The notes beneath the pieces are model-generated. The model had not been told where the DNA came from, did not search any database, and worked only from the letters and a program-made list of their open reading frames with translations. A stretch of 18,215 nucleotides of DNA from CAZHSN01 sp964535125 (GTDB lineage Bacteria > Armatimonadota > HRBIN16): contig CAZHSN010000070.1 of assembly GCA_964535125.1 (NCBI GenBank), forward strand, positions 1-18,215, given 5' to 3'. Positions 7,295-14,876 of this stretch are shown here, in pieces (the first letter of the stretch is position 1; the number at the start of each line of letters is the position of its first letter). Position numbers and translations under genes: made by a program.

Positions 7295-10200
7295 TGTTTG
7301 GTCCTCAGGACAACGAATTCGGCCAGACCGGCGTTTTGTGTGCCATCCCGGGCGCCGGTTGCGGTGAAGCGTACCCAGCGGACGGTCTTGGGCGCGAACC
7401 GGATGCATACGCCGGTGCCGTCATTGGGCAGAACGCCAACGGAAAGGCTGGATCCATCACTGAATTGCAGGTTGCCTGCCGTCACCTGGTCGACGGCGTT
7501 GATGCGGTCATGCAGCCAGATCGTGTCGATCCGCTGTGCGGACGGCCAGTCCAACTGTACCCACGCGCCTTCCCGCTCTCCGCCGCTCGCCCACTCATAC
7601 TTCAGGTCGGTTGGATATCCGCTGACGACGCGGTCTGTGAGGCCATCCATATGGGTGTTAGGCTGCAATGAACTGACGGACAGACGCGCCGCAGGGGCGA
7701 TGTTCCGGACGCTGTCTGCAGGATTGGTGCGTACCGGCAGTTCGAACTGGACCGGCACGCCGCTGATCGTCATGCGCGCGCGTAGAACGGCGCGTTCGGA
7801 GTCCATGTCGAAATGCGGGGCAAGTGTCAGAGACGGCAATGGATGGGACGCCTGTTGACGGACGGGCTGCGACGCCAGTAGCTTGCCCGATTCCATCGCA
7901 TACAGTTGCCAACGCGGCTGAGTGACCTGAAGCGTGCGCGACATCATCAGCCAGGGTGTGGTCACATCCGGCCACATATAGGGTGTGTCGTGCCGTTCCA
8001 GCAGGGCTGCTCCCAGCCCCGCCAACAGCAACCGCCGTTGCGTGGGACCACTGGTCGATCGCAACATGCGGGACACTGCGGCCGGCGATGCGCTGTTCAC
8101 ATTGGCGGAGAGCCCTGTCCGACGCGCCGCATGCATCAGTCTCCATACGTTCGGGTCTATCTCTCGGGCGCTGATGCGCACCTCCAGGGATCGGTGGATG
8201 CTATGATTCGGAACGGTCACTCGGTTGAGCCGCCGAGCCGGATCGAAAGAGACCGGTACACGGCGACCGTTCACGGTGGCCCATCGCGCCCGGCGCAATG
8301 CCCCAAACTCTACCGTGATCGAACGGGTATGAGGCTGTTCCGGGTAACGCCCGCGGGTGGGCAAGACGGTGAGCGTACTGACATCGCCTTTTCTTGACTG
8401 TGTCAAATAAGTAATCGCATATTCCCCTTGCCGGTAATGGTTGGTAAGCCCATCATCCTCATAGACGGCCGTCCGATTCGGTCTGCCCTCTTCGCCGGGA
8501 TAACAGCGCACAATCAGTGAGCGCAGCGGCGTAGTGCCCATGCGCGGTGTATAGGGCTGCATCGGCAGGGGGGCGCCGCCGCGGACATAAACCGGAAACT
8601 CATCGATGTCCGCGGTGACCGTCCGCTCGTCGGGACCGTCGTGTCGCTCGCCGGTAAACAGGTTGTACCAACGGCCCTTCGGGAACCAGACTGCCTGCAC
8701 GCCGACGCGGTGTGGACCGCCTCCCGCCTCGGTGATGGGGGCCGCCAGTACATGATCTCCCAGCAGAAACTGCTGCGGCTGCCTATAGGCTGCTTCTTCA
8801 TGTGGGTAGTCCAGGTACATCGCCCGGTTCAACGGCACGGTGGATTGGCAGGACTGCCAGACGCTGGAGTAGATATACGGGAACAGCTGACTGCGCAGCC
8901 GAAAGCTGATCCGCATGGATCGGGTGGCCCAGTCCGGATAGGTCCAGGGGCGGCGGTCCATCTGGGGATCTCGGGTTGAGTGCGAGCGCAACGCTGCGGA
9001 CAGTGCGCCGAATTGGCACCAACGTGTATATGACTCCTTGTTGCGTCCGCCCATATGTCCGCCGATGTCATGTGACCAGAAAAAGCACCCCGCATTACCC
9101 GACGCGGTGGTGAAAGGCACCTCGAACGCCAGCATGCGCCAGCTGGTCGACGCGTCACCGGAGAAATGAATGGGGTGTCTGTGATCTCCCCATCCGGCCC
9201 ATCGGCTGAACGAGATGCCGCGCAGACCGTTGGCGGATGTATGCTGGTAGAAACATCGGTTCAGCCAAGCCAAGTTGGTCAGGCTGGGTATGCTGCGCGT
9301 ATCCGGGTATTGCTGCCAGTCCAGCCACCAGAAGTCCACTCCGTCGCGCTCCAGTGGAGCGATGACTTTGCCGAACAACGCATCCATATAGCGTTGACCG
9401 GCCGCATCGAACGGTATGGTCTGTTTCGATGCTGGATCTTTCCCGAGCGCGCGCATGAAATCCGCGTAGGCGTCTTCATGTGGTCCCACGCCATCGGCGG
9501 GATGCAGGTTCAAGGTGACCGCCAGCCCTTCGCCACGCAGCCACTTCAGCAGGTCTTCCGCATCGGGCAGCAGCTCACGGTTCCAACTCCAGCCGGTCCA
9601 GCCGTCGCGGTGCCAGTCCATATCCAGCACCAGTACGTCCAGAGGAAATCCCTGTTGGGTATACTCGCGCACGATCTGTCGGTAGTCTGCGGAACTGTAC
9701 GGCCAATACCGCGAGTACCAGGCGCCCAGCGCGTATCGGCGCGGCATTGGTACCGCGCCTCCCACAGCCGCCAGCGACTTCAGGGCGGCACGATAGTCCG
9801 TTCCGTAGACGAACAGGTACCAGTCCGTGCCGCGCTCCGATGGGCGCGGTTTGGCCCAGTCAGGCGTCAGCAGCGGGCGCCCGGTATCGTCAATCAGATG
9901 CCATCCGTCGCGGCTGAGCAGGCCATCGTCCAGCTTCAGCGGCCCATCCACGCCATCCAGTGTTCGGATGGGACCGCCCAGATTGGCACGCTGTTTACTG
10001 TTCGGCGTCCACCGAACGCGTCCCGCGGTGACCGTCAGATTGCCGGCATGAAACGGCTTGCCGTCCGGGCGGTAATCCAATCTCATGAATCCTGTGTCGA
10101 TCACCAGCCGGTTATGTATGAAGGTGCGCTTGTATCCCGTGAAGCGTGCTGCGCGGTTGATCGCAAACAAAGTGGGTTCGTCGGTAAACTGTTTCGCCGG

Positions 10201-10356
10201 TTGGTACTCCAGCCGGATCAAGTGCGGTGTGATCACTGTGAACCGCGCGCTGCCCAGTGACTCCGTGCCTGAGCGTGCGGGGGCTGAAGCATGCGTGACC
10301 GACTGATAAGCGCTTAAAAGGATCAAGGCGTGAACGATCAATAACCGAAACCGCAT
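7291..10356 (-). CDS. Secreted glycoside hydrolase family 31 enzyme with C-terminal discoidin-like domain
   Basis: The protein has 1021 residues and starts at ATG 10354-10356 with GAGGTG five bases upstream; a GTG four codons earlier lies too close to that site. Residues 1-24 form a signal peptide. An N-terminal beta domain (about 35-200) precedes the (beta/alpha)8 barrel. GH31 landmarks are LDMDWHRDGWTGWSWN (244-259), the nucleophile block DFWWLDWQ with Asp346, and HFSGDASTSW with acid/base Asp401, followed by FFWSHDIGGHMG (425-436). Family members cleave alpha-glucosides, alpha-xylosides, alpha-galactosides or sulfoquinovosides, and the specificity is not readable here. A beta sandwich domain follows at about 560-700, then a stretch I cannot assign, then about 130 final residues (WVQLDWPSAQRIDTIWLHD, FSDGSSLSVG, VRWVRFTATG) resembling an F5/8-type (discoidin) sugar-binding fold. 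It probably forms a two-gene operon with the creatininase-family gene. Confidence 0.92.
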   Translation of the reverse strand: MRFRLLIVHALILLSAYQSVTHASAPARSGTESLGSARFTVITPHLIRLEYQPAKQFTDEPTLFAINRAARFTGYKRTFIHNRLVIDTGFMRLDYRPDGKPFHAGNLTVTAGRVRWTPNSKQRANLGGPIRTLDGVDGPLKLDDGLLSRDGWHLIDDTGRPLLTPDWAKPRPSERGTDWYLFVYGTDYRAALKSLAAVGGAVPMPRRYALGAWYSRYWPYSSADYRQIVREYTQQGFPLDVLVLDMDWHRDGWTGWSWNRELLPDAEDLLKWLRGEGLAVTLNLHPADGVGPHEDAYADFMRALGKDPASKQTIPFDAAGQRYMDALFGKVIAPLERDGVDFWWLDWQQYPDTRSIPSLTNLAWLNRCFYQHTSANGLRGISFSRWAGWGDHRHPIHFSGDASTSWRMLAFEVPFTTASGNAGCFFWSHDIGGHMGGRNKESYTRWCQFGALSAALRSHSTRDPQMDRRPWTYPDWATRSMRISFRLRSQLFPYIYSSVWQSCQSTVPLNRAMYLDYPHEEAAYRQPQQFLLGDHVLAAPITEAGGGPHRVGVQAVWFPKGRWYNLFTGERHDGPDERTVTADIDEFPVYVRGGAPLPMQPYTPRMGTTPLRSLIVRCYPGEEGRPNRTAVYEDDGLTNHYRQGEYAITYLTQSRKGDVSTLTVLPTRGRYPEQPHTRSITVEFGALRRARWATVNGRRVPVSFDPARRLNRVTVPNHSIHRSLEVRISAREIDPNVWRLMHAARRTGLSANVNSASPAAVSRMLRSTSGPTQRRLLLAGLGAALLERHDTPYMWPDVTTPWLMMSRTLQVTQPRWQLYAMESGKLLASQPVRQQASHPLPSLTLAPHFDMDSERAVLRARMTISGVPVQFELPVRTNPADSVRNIAPAARLSVSSLQPNTHMDGLTDRVVSGYPTDLKYEWASGGEREGAWVQLDWPSAQRIDTIWLHDRINAVDQVTAGNLQFSDGSSLSVGVLPNDGTGVCIRFAPKTVRWVRFTATGARDGTQNAGLAEFVVLRTKQ

Positions 10357-10381
10357 CGGACACCTCACCGAGTGTGTGTTG

Positions 10382-10411
10382 ATTACATGATACGCCCGCG
10401 TGACATGTCAT
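10382..10411 (-). promoter_or_regulatory. Putative promoter of the GH31 gene with overlapping palindrome
   Basis: On the minus strand ATGACA (10406-10411), an 18-base spacer and TGTAAT (10382-10387) resemble a sigma-70 promoter. The expected transcript start would leave a 5' leader of about 20 bases carrying the GAGGTG site. A perfect 10-base palindrome, TGACATGTCA (10401-10410), covers the -35 box and could be an operator. Confidence 0.4.
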
Positions 10412-10578
10412 TCCTGCGCACATCAGCGGGGCAAGGCGTCGCGCGGGGACCTATAACACGGTAGACTGAGTAGTAACAGCTGCGTGCCTGCCGATAGCAC
10501 TGTCTGTGTGCTGCAGACCGGCAGAGCGATAGCACGTCGCTGAACGGATCGGCCGATGGGCCGAACTGGAGGGGTTGC
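10412..10578 (+). promoter_or_regulatory. Leader region of the RiPP locus with inverted repeats
   Basis: No gene is seen here. The stretch lies between the divergent GH31 gene and the first precursor peptide. It holds a stem-loop at 10488-10524: outer stem CTGCCG/CGGCAG, inner stem AGCAC/GTGCT, loop TGTCTGT. The octamer GATAGCAC occurs at 10493-10500 and again at 10528-10535, the second copy inside a small GCGA/TCGC hairpin. A perfect palindrome ATCGGCCGAT (10548-10557) sits just before the ribosome site. TATAAC at 10452-10457 is a possible -10 box but has no matching -35. This could be a structured 5' leader that controls precursor synthesis. Confidence 0.35.
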
Positions 10579-10746
10579 ATGCCCGAGACACGACCGATAT
10601 GGACCAAACCCCAGTTGGTGATTCTTGCCCGCCAGCACCCCGAGGAGGCTGTGCTCGAGGCCTGTAAGCTGGATTATGACGGGCCAAACGCCTCCACAGG
10701 ATGCGCAGATGTAGGCGGTGGGTGTCCCACACTCGTGGCCAGTTGA
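10579..10746 (+). CDS. RiPP precursor peptide A
   Basis: This is a 55-residue peptide starting at ATG 10579 with GGAGGGG about five bases upstream. The leader carries W8, P11, L13, R18, E23, L26, C29 and K30. These positions align without gaps with three other small peptides encoded at 17300-17485, 17488-17712 and 17759-17950. The leader core reads WTKPQLVILARQHPEEAVLE and then ACK. After CK comes a Gly/Ser/Asp-rich tail with a Gly-Pro pair (34-36) and two cysteines (42 and 49). The third cysteine found in the other copies is replaced here, the end reading CPTLVAS. It lies 459 bases upstream of the PqqD-like gene and is the only copy on that side of the enzymes. I infer it is a substrate of the radical SAM enzymes; the modification is unknown. 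Confidence 0.82.
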   Translation: MPETRPIWTKPQLVILARQHPEEAVLEACKLDYDGPNASTGCADVGGGCPTLVAS

Positions 10747-11205
10747 AGCATCTCTATACCCCGAACTCCATGACGAACGCATCGCCACACTAGTACGCCC
10801 GTATGTCAACATGACCTAACAGCCGGTGTGCGTGGCGTGCCGGCGGTCGTCCTGAGTGACCCCCGTGTCTGCGCGGTCAGGCAGTGAGTGCCGTTCTGTC
10901 CTCGGATGCCCCTCTGCCTGCCCGTGACACGGTCTTGACCAGATTACATTGATACTGCTATCCTGAAGTACCGGCATCCACCCTGAGACGGCTTTGATGC
11001 GCGGGCTGATTGGTACGCGAATATACTTCAGACGCATCACCTGCAGCGGTGTTTGCCCTTCTGCCATGGCATAACCCATACCATGTGTTCCCCCCAAGTG
11101 ATATGCAGGCGACTGTGTGAACGGCCCCTGTTTTGCCTGGTTTACTGTTGTGCAGCATATCTTTAGCGTTAGTAAAACCTGATCATCCCAGAGGAGGCAA
11201 GTCCC
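10747..11205 (+). other. 459-base spacer between precursor A and the PqqD-like gene
   Basis: I see no convincing gene on either strand. At 10715-10819, overlapping the end of precursor A in another frame, a 34-codon reading frame contains LYPELHDERIATLV, reminiscent of the C-terminus of DegT/DnrJ/EryC1 aminotransferases; it may be a gene remnant. Two weak promoter-like pairs are present on the plus strand: TTGACC, 18 bases, TATCCT (10935-10964), and TTGCCT, 17 bases, CATATC (11133-11161). The second lies about 45 bases before the PqqD-like gene. The long gap suggests that the enzyme operon has its own promoter, separate from precursor A. Confidence 0.4.
11133..11161 (+). promoter_or_regulatory. 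Weak candidate promoter for the RiPP enzyme operon
   Basis: TTGCCT (11133-11138), a 17-base spacer and CATATC (11156-11161) resemble a weak sigma-70 promoter ahead of the PqqD-like gene. Only the spacing and part of each box match the consensus. Confidence 0.25.
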
Positions 11206-11517
11206 ATGACGGAACTGACCGTTTCCGCTGCAAGTAAACTGGTCCCCAGCCAGGATCTGGTGGCGCGTGAGATTGAAGGAGAGCTGATCCTGGTGCCGCT
11301 TACCGCCGATATCGGCGGTGAAGAGGACAGCCTGGATACCCTGTATTCCCTGAACGACACCGGTCAGGCCGTTTGGAAGTTGTTGGATGGCCGTACGCTG
11401 CAACAGGTTGCCGATGCGCTGGCTGTTGAATACGAGGCGCCTGCGGACGATATCTTGACCGATGTGCTGGGCCTGGCGCAGGAACTGGTCAACCGACGGA
11501 TGCTGGTCAGCGTGTAA
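11206..11517 (+). CDS. PqqD-family RiPP recognition protein
   Basis: The 103-residue protein starts at ATG 11206 behind a strong GAGGAGG. It follows the PqqD-family layout: KLVPSQDLVAREIEGELILVPL (11-32), the beta part that in related recognition elements clamps the leader peptide; LYSLNDTGQAVWKLLDG (46-62), the near-invariant LN.TG..iW.lLdG block; TLQQVADALAVEYEA (64-78); and a final helix with DVLGLAQELVNRRMLV. Such proteins bind precursor leaders and hand them to partner radical SAM enzymes. None of the three radical SAM proteins here carries an obvious domain of this kind, so this one may serve all of them. The insert around 33-44 (TADIGGEEDSLD) makes it longer than PqqD itself, as in other RiPP-linked members. 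The kinase-fused radical SAM gene follows 46 bases later. Confidence 0.92.
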   Translation: MTELTVSAASKLVPSQDLVAREIEGELILVPLTADIGGEEDSLDTLYSLNDTGQAVWKLLDGRTLQQVADALAVEYEAPADDILTDVLGLAQELVNRRMLVSV

Positions 11518-11563
11518 TGGGTGCGGTCTCAAGTCAACGGGTTCCCCGTGGGAACGATGCGCC

Positions 11564-13561
11564 ATGAGCGACTCGTATAGCACCACGAAGCGACTCGACA
11601 CGATACCTCGACTGCTCAACGAAATGCAGATCGACCTGACCTACCGCTGCAACAACCACTGTAAGCACTGCTGGTTGTGGGAGCCTTCCTCCAGCGCGGT
11701 GAAACAACAGGAACTGACCGCGGATGAGATCCGCCGCATTGCGGATGAGGCGCGTCAGTTGGGATGTCAGCGATGGGGGATCTCAGGCGGCGAGCCGATG
11801 CTGCGTGACGACTTCGTCGAGGTTTTCGATTATCTGACATCCACGTCGCGCAGCTACAGCCTTAACACCAATGGGACATTGATCACCCCCCAGATCGCGC
11901 AGCTGATGCGGCGCAAGGGGATGAAGATGGTCGCGCTGTACGGTGCTACCGCAGCGACGTATGATGCCGTCACCCGTCACCGGGGAGGGTTCGAACAGGC
12001 GATGCGGGGGATGGCGCTGCTGCGCGAAGCTGGGGCGTCCTTCATTGTGCAGTTGATCCCCATGCGAGCGAACTGGCACGAGTGGAAACAGATGCAGGAA
12101 CTGGCCGACACCCTGTCGCCCCACAAACGGGTCGGCGCCCCCTGGCTGTACCTGTCTGCGTGCGGTGATCCTGCTGTCAATGCAGGAATTGCGCGGCAGC
12201 GGCTGGATCCGTCGGACGTTGTTGCGCTGGATGAACCGCGTCCGCAACTGGACAAAGAGGCGCCTGAACCGCAGGGGGCGCCCTCTGATCTGTTGTTCGC
12301 CAAGTGTATTGCTGGCCGACGGAATGCACATGTCGATCCCTATGGCATGATCAGCTGGTGTTCCTTCGTCAAGGATCCGGAGCTGCGCGTCGATCTCCGC
12401 CGAGTCTCGCTGCAGGAGGCATGGGAGATCCACATCCCGGCGATGGCCGGCAAGGTGTCCGGCGGGCAGGAGTTCCGGGAACACTGCGGCAGCTGTGAGC
12501 TGTATCACACCTGCCGCTGGTGTGCTGTGTATGCCAAACTGGAGACCGGCCGGTACAGTGCGCCTGTGCCATATCTCTGTGAGGTCGCGAAAGAAGCCAA
12601 CCGGTTCAAACAGAACTGGATGCTGAACCACCGGCGCAGCTTCCGTATCGGCGGGTTCCGCGTGGAAGTCGACTCGGAGGCGTCTTTCGACTCCGTCGAC
12701 ATGAAACAGGAGCTGCTGCAGTTTCAAACAGAAGCCGATGCTGAGCCTGCGCATGTTACCTTGCAGCATCAGTTCCATTTGCCCAACATCAAGCCGGAGG
12801 ATCTGGGCCGCCAGATCTACCGCAAGCCGCCTTGGGCGATCTATCGGAACCGTGATGCCTGGATCTATCTGGGGATCTCACCCCGGGCAGATGATCCCAC
12901 CTTGCATCGTGTGGCGGTTTTCTCGGCGGACCACCGGCACGGCCGTATCTACAGTCCGCCGGACCAGATGCGGCGCAGCCGCGGACAGTGGTCCTCTCTG
13001 AGCCTGTTTCCCACCGATCAGATCTGGCTGGCTCCGGTGCTGGCCGATCTGGACGCGGTGCTGCTGCACTCTGCCGGTGCGTTGATCCACGGACAGGGCG
13101 TGCTGTTTGTCGGACACTCATCGGCCGGCAAGTCCACCACGATGGAACTGCTCAAGGCTGCGACGACGGCTCAGAACCCCGAAGGATTTCATGCGGAGGT
13201 GCTGTGTGACGACCGCAATATCGTACGCCTGCAGCCGGACGGATGGCAATTGTACGGTACGTGGAGCCACGGCACCACGGCGGATGTTTCCCCTGCCGAC
13301 GGCCCGCTCAGGGCGATCTGCTTCCTGAACCAGGCGCCGCAGAACGCCCTGGTACGGATGACGGATCGCCGTGAAATCCGGAAGCACCTGCTCGCGACAC
13401 TGATCCGGGGTGTGGTGACCGAGGAGTGGTGGAACAAAGCGATCGATGTCATCGTTCGGTTGGCCGCTGAAGCCGAGTGTTACCGCATGGACTTTGACCG
13501 GAGCGGAGCCATTGTGCCCCTGTTGGACACCATGGTGCGGCAACCATCCGGATCGAACTGA
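11564..13561 (+). CDS. Radical SAM/SPASM peptide maturase fused to an HPr-kinase-like P-loop domain
   Basis: The protein has 665 residues; ATG 11564 is the first plausible start, with only a weak GGGA ahead. The N-terminal half is a radical SAM enzyme: C29-x3-C33-x2-C36 binds the SAM cluster and SGGEP spans 74-78. A SPASM-type region follows, with cysteines 248, 266, 308, 311, 317, 320 and 339 able to bind auxiliary Fe-S clusters. After a linker, residues 400-665 form an HprK-like domain: LLHSAGALIHGQGVLFVG leads into the Walker A loop GHSSAGKST (517-525), then CDDRNIVR (548-555), then YGTWSHG (564-570). HprK-like proteins near radical SAM/PqqD pairs are known, usually as separate genes (ScmC of the SynChlorMet cassettes, as I recall). 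Related kinases phosphorylate some lasso peptides. The fusion suggests that cysteine-directed chemistry and a phosphotransfer or nucleotide-dependent step act on the same peptide. Confidence 0.93.
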   Translation: MSDSYSTTKRLDTIPRLLNEMQIDLTYRCNNHCKHCWLWEPSSSAVKQQELTADEIRRIADEARQLGCQRWGISGGEPMLRDDFVEVFDYLTSTSRSYSLNTNGTLITPQIAQLMRRKGMKMVALYGATAATYDAVTRHRGGFEQAMRGMALLREAGASFIVQLIPMRANWHEWKQMQELADTLSPHKRVGAPWLYLSACGDPAVNAGIARQRLDPSDVVALDEPRPQLDKEAPEPQGAPSDLLFAKCIAGRRNAHVDPYGMISWCSFVKDPELRVDLRRVSLQEAWEIHIPAMAGKVSGGQEFREHCGSCELYHTCRWCAVYAKLETGRYSAPVPYLCEVAKEANRFKQNWMLNHRRSFRIGGFRVEVDSEASFDSVDMKQELLQFQTEADAEPAHVTLQHQFHLPNIKPEDLGRQIYRKPPWAIYRNRDAWIYLGISPRADDPTLHRVAVFSADHRHGRIYSPPDQMRRSRGQWSSLSLFPTDQIWLAPVLADLDAVLLHSAGALIHGQGVLFVGHSSAGKSTTMELLKAATTAQNPEGFHAEVLCDDRNIVRLQPDGWQLYGTWSHGTTADVSPADGPLRAICFLNQAPQNALVRMTDRREIRKHLLATLIRGVVTEEWWNKAIDVIVRLAAEAECYRMDFDRSGAIVPLLDTMVRQPSGSN

Positions 13562-13578
13562 GACGAAAGGCACACCGA

Positions 13579-13644
13579 ATGACGCCGTCACGAGGATCTG
13601 TTAGCCCTGTCTATGATGCCTCCGGCAGGCAGGAGGAGCCATGA
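13579..13644 (+). CDS. Possible 21-codon leader ORF before the second radical SAM gene
   Basis: ATG 13579 lies eight bases after AAAGG and opens a 21-codon frame (MTPSRGSVSPVYDASGRQEE...). Its TGA overlaps the ATG of the following radical SAM gene as ATGA. The peptide has no cysteine and does not match the precursor family. It may simply couple translation across the 79-base gap, or be chance. Confidence 0.2.
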   Translation: MTPSRGSVSPVYDASGRQEEP

Positions 13645-14876
13645 GTCAGTTCGTAAAACGCGATACCCCGGCCCGCATCCCTGCCGGAGTGCTGTCGCAA
13701 CTCGATTGTGAACTGACGGAACGGTGCAACAACCGTTGCCTTCACTGCTGCATCAACCGGCCTGAGGATGATATGGATGCGCGCGGGCGCGAATTGAGCT
13801 ATGACCAGTGGGCATCGGTGTTACGGGAAGCTGCCGCACTGGGCTGCATGCGCGTTCGGTTTACCGGCGGGGAGCCGCTGCTGCGGGACGACTTCCAAGA
13901 TCTGTACCGGCTGGCCAGAGGGCTGGGCATGAAGGTGCTGCTGTTCACCAATGCCCGGCTGATCACCCCCGGACTGGCCGATCTGTTTGCGCGCGTTCCA
14001 CCGCTGGTGTACATAGAGGTCACTGTGTACGGCATGAACTCGTCTACATATGACACGGTGGCTGGCGTGCGGGGCGCCTATGAGCAGTTCAAAGCCGGCG
14101 TGGATCTGCTGCTCGACCGTAAGGTCCCGTTTGTCGTGAAGAGCGCCTGGATGCCGCAGAACGCGCAGGATGTACAGGCATTCGAAACATGGGCGGCAAC
14201 CATTCCGTGGATGGACAAACCGCCATCCTACAGCCTGTTTTTCGACCTGCGCAACCGCAGAGGGCCCGGAGAAGATGCCGCCAATCGCCGTATCCGAAGG
14301 GTGCGGGCCGACCCTGAGGCCGGTGTCGCTTTCCTGACTCGAAACGCGGAGCGATACCGGCGCACCACAGTGGAGTTCGGCGCCAAATTTATGGGGCCGA
14401 AAGGCAGCAAGTTGTTTCGATGCGGCGCCGGGCGGCGGAGCGGGTGCATCGATGCGTACGGCATGCTGCAGCCCTGTATGGGGGTGCGGGCACCCGAACT
14501 CTGTGTGCCGTTGTTCGCCGGCGAAAAGACCACACCGCTTGCCGAAGCTTTAACTCGGTTTGAACAGCTGGCGCAACTGGAGGCCTCCCACCCCGAATAT
14601 CTCGCACGCTGTGCGCAGTGCTTCATTGGCGGGCTGTGTGAGATGTGCCCGGGTAAGAGTTGGACAGAACACGGCGTGTTGGACCGCCCTGTGGAGTACC
14701 TCTGTGATGTTGCGCATGCTCAGGCCCGGTGGATGGGATGGCTGCAGCCGGGAGAGCGCTCATGGGAGGTGCCGGACGCGGCAGACAGGCTGGCGTGCAT
14801 CCGTGCGGAGTACGCCGAACGGTTGGCTGCATCCAGCGGCGCATCAGAGGGCAACGATGAACACCGAGACGCCTGA
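13641..14876 (+). CDS. Radical SAM/SPASM peptide maturase (second)
   Basis: The protein has 411 residues and starts at ATG 13641 behind AGGAGGAG. The radical SAM cluster motif is C29-NNR-C33-LH-C36 and TGGEP covers 75-79. The C-terminal region carries C261, C269, C279 and C288 (CGAGRRSGCIDAYGMLQPC), then C324-AQ-C327, C333-EM-C336 and C355. This is the layout of SPASM domains that bind auxiliary Fe-S clusters in peptide-modifying enzymes; C-Ala-Gln-C...C-Glu-Met-C-P is typical. Such enzymes make thioether or carbon-carbon links, epimerise residues, or process side chains; the sequence does not say which. It is clearly related to, but distinct from, the other two radical SAM proteins here. The last 20 bases overlap the protease-acetyltransferase gene. 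Confidence 0.93.
   Translation: MSQFVKRDTPARIPAGVLSQLDCELTERCNNRCLHCCINRPEDDMDARGRELSYDQWASVLREAAALGCMRVRFTGGEPLLRDDFQDLYRLARGLGMKVLLFTNARLITPGLADLFARVPPLVYIEVTVYGMNSSTYDTVAGVRGAYEQFKAGVDLLLDRKVPFVVKSAWMPQNAQDVQAFETWAATIPWMDKPPSYSLFFDLRNRRGPGEDAANRRIRRVRADPEAGVAFLTRNAERYRRTTVEFGAKFMGPKGSKLFRCGAGRRSGCIDAYGMLQPCMGVRAPELCVPLFAGEKTTPLAEALTRFEQLAQLEASHPEYLARCAQCFIGGLCEMCPGKSWTEHGVLDRPVEYLCDVAHAQARWMGWLQPGERSWEVPDAADRLACIRAEYAERLAASSGASEGNDEHRDA

Noticed and set aside
9166..10260. Plus-strand 364-codon frame opposite the GH31 gene
   Set aside because: It is a shadow of the GH31 coding strand, with no ribosome site or recognisable domain; GC-rich genes often leave the reverse frame open.
10997..11074. 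Short frame MRGLIGTRIYFRR...TCSGVCPSAMA
   Set aside because: The end loosely resembles a precursor core, but the conserved leader and a ribosome site are absent.
11023..11166. Cysteine-rich plus-strand frame in the spacer before the PqqD-like gene (ends ...CLVYCCAAYL)
   Set aside because: It has many cysteines, but no start codon with a ribosome site and no W-x2-P leader. It is probably chance.
10816..11619. Long minus-strand open frame across the PqqD-like gene and its upstream spacer
   Set aside because: It lies largely opposite the clear PqqD-like gene, has no ribosome site at its start, and its translation shows no family features. The part over the spacer (MAEGQTPLQVMRLKYIRVP...) is also unrecognisable.
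11783..12778. Minus-strand 331-codon frame opposite the first radical SAM gene
   Set aside because: It is a mirror of a gene with clear radical SAM motifs, and its translation shows no family features.
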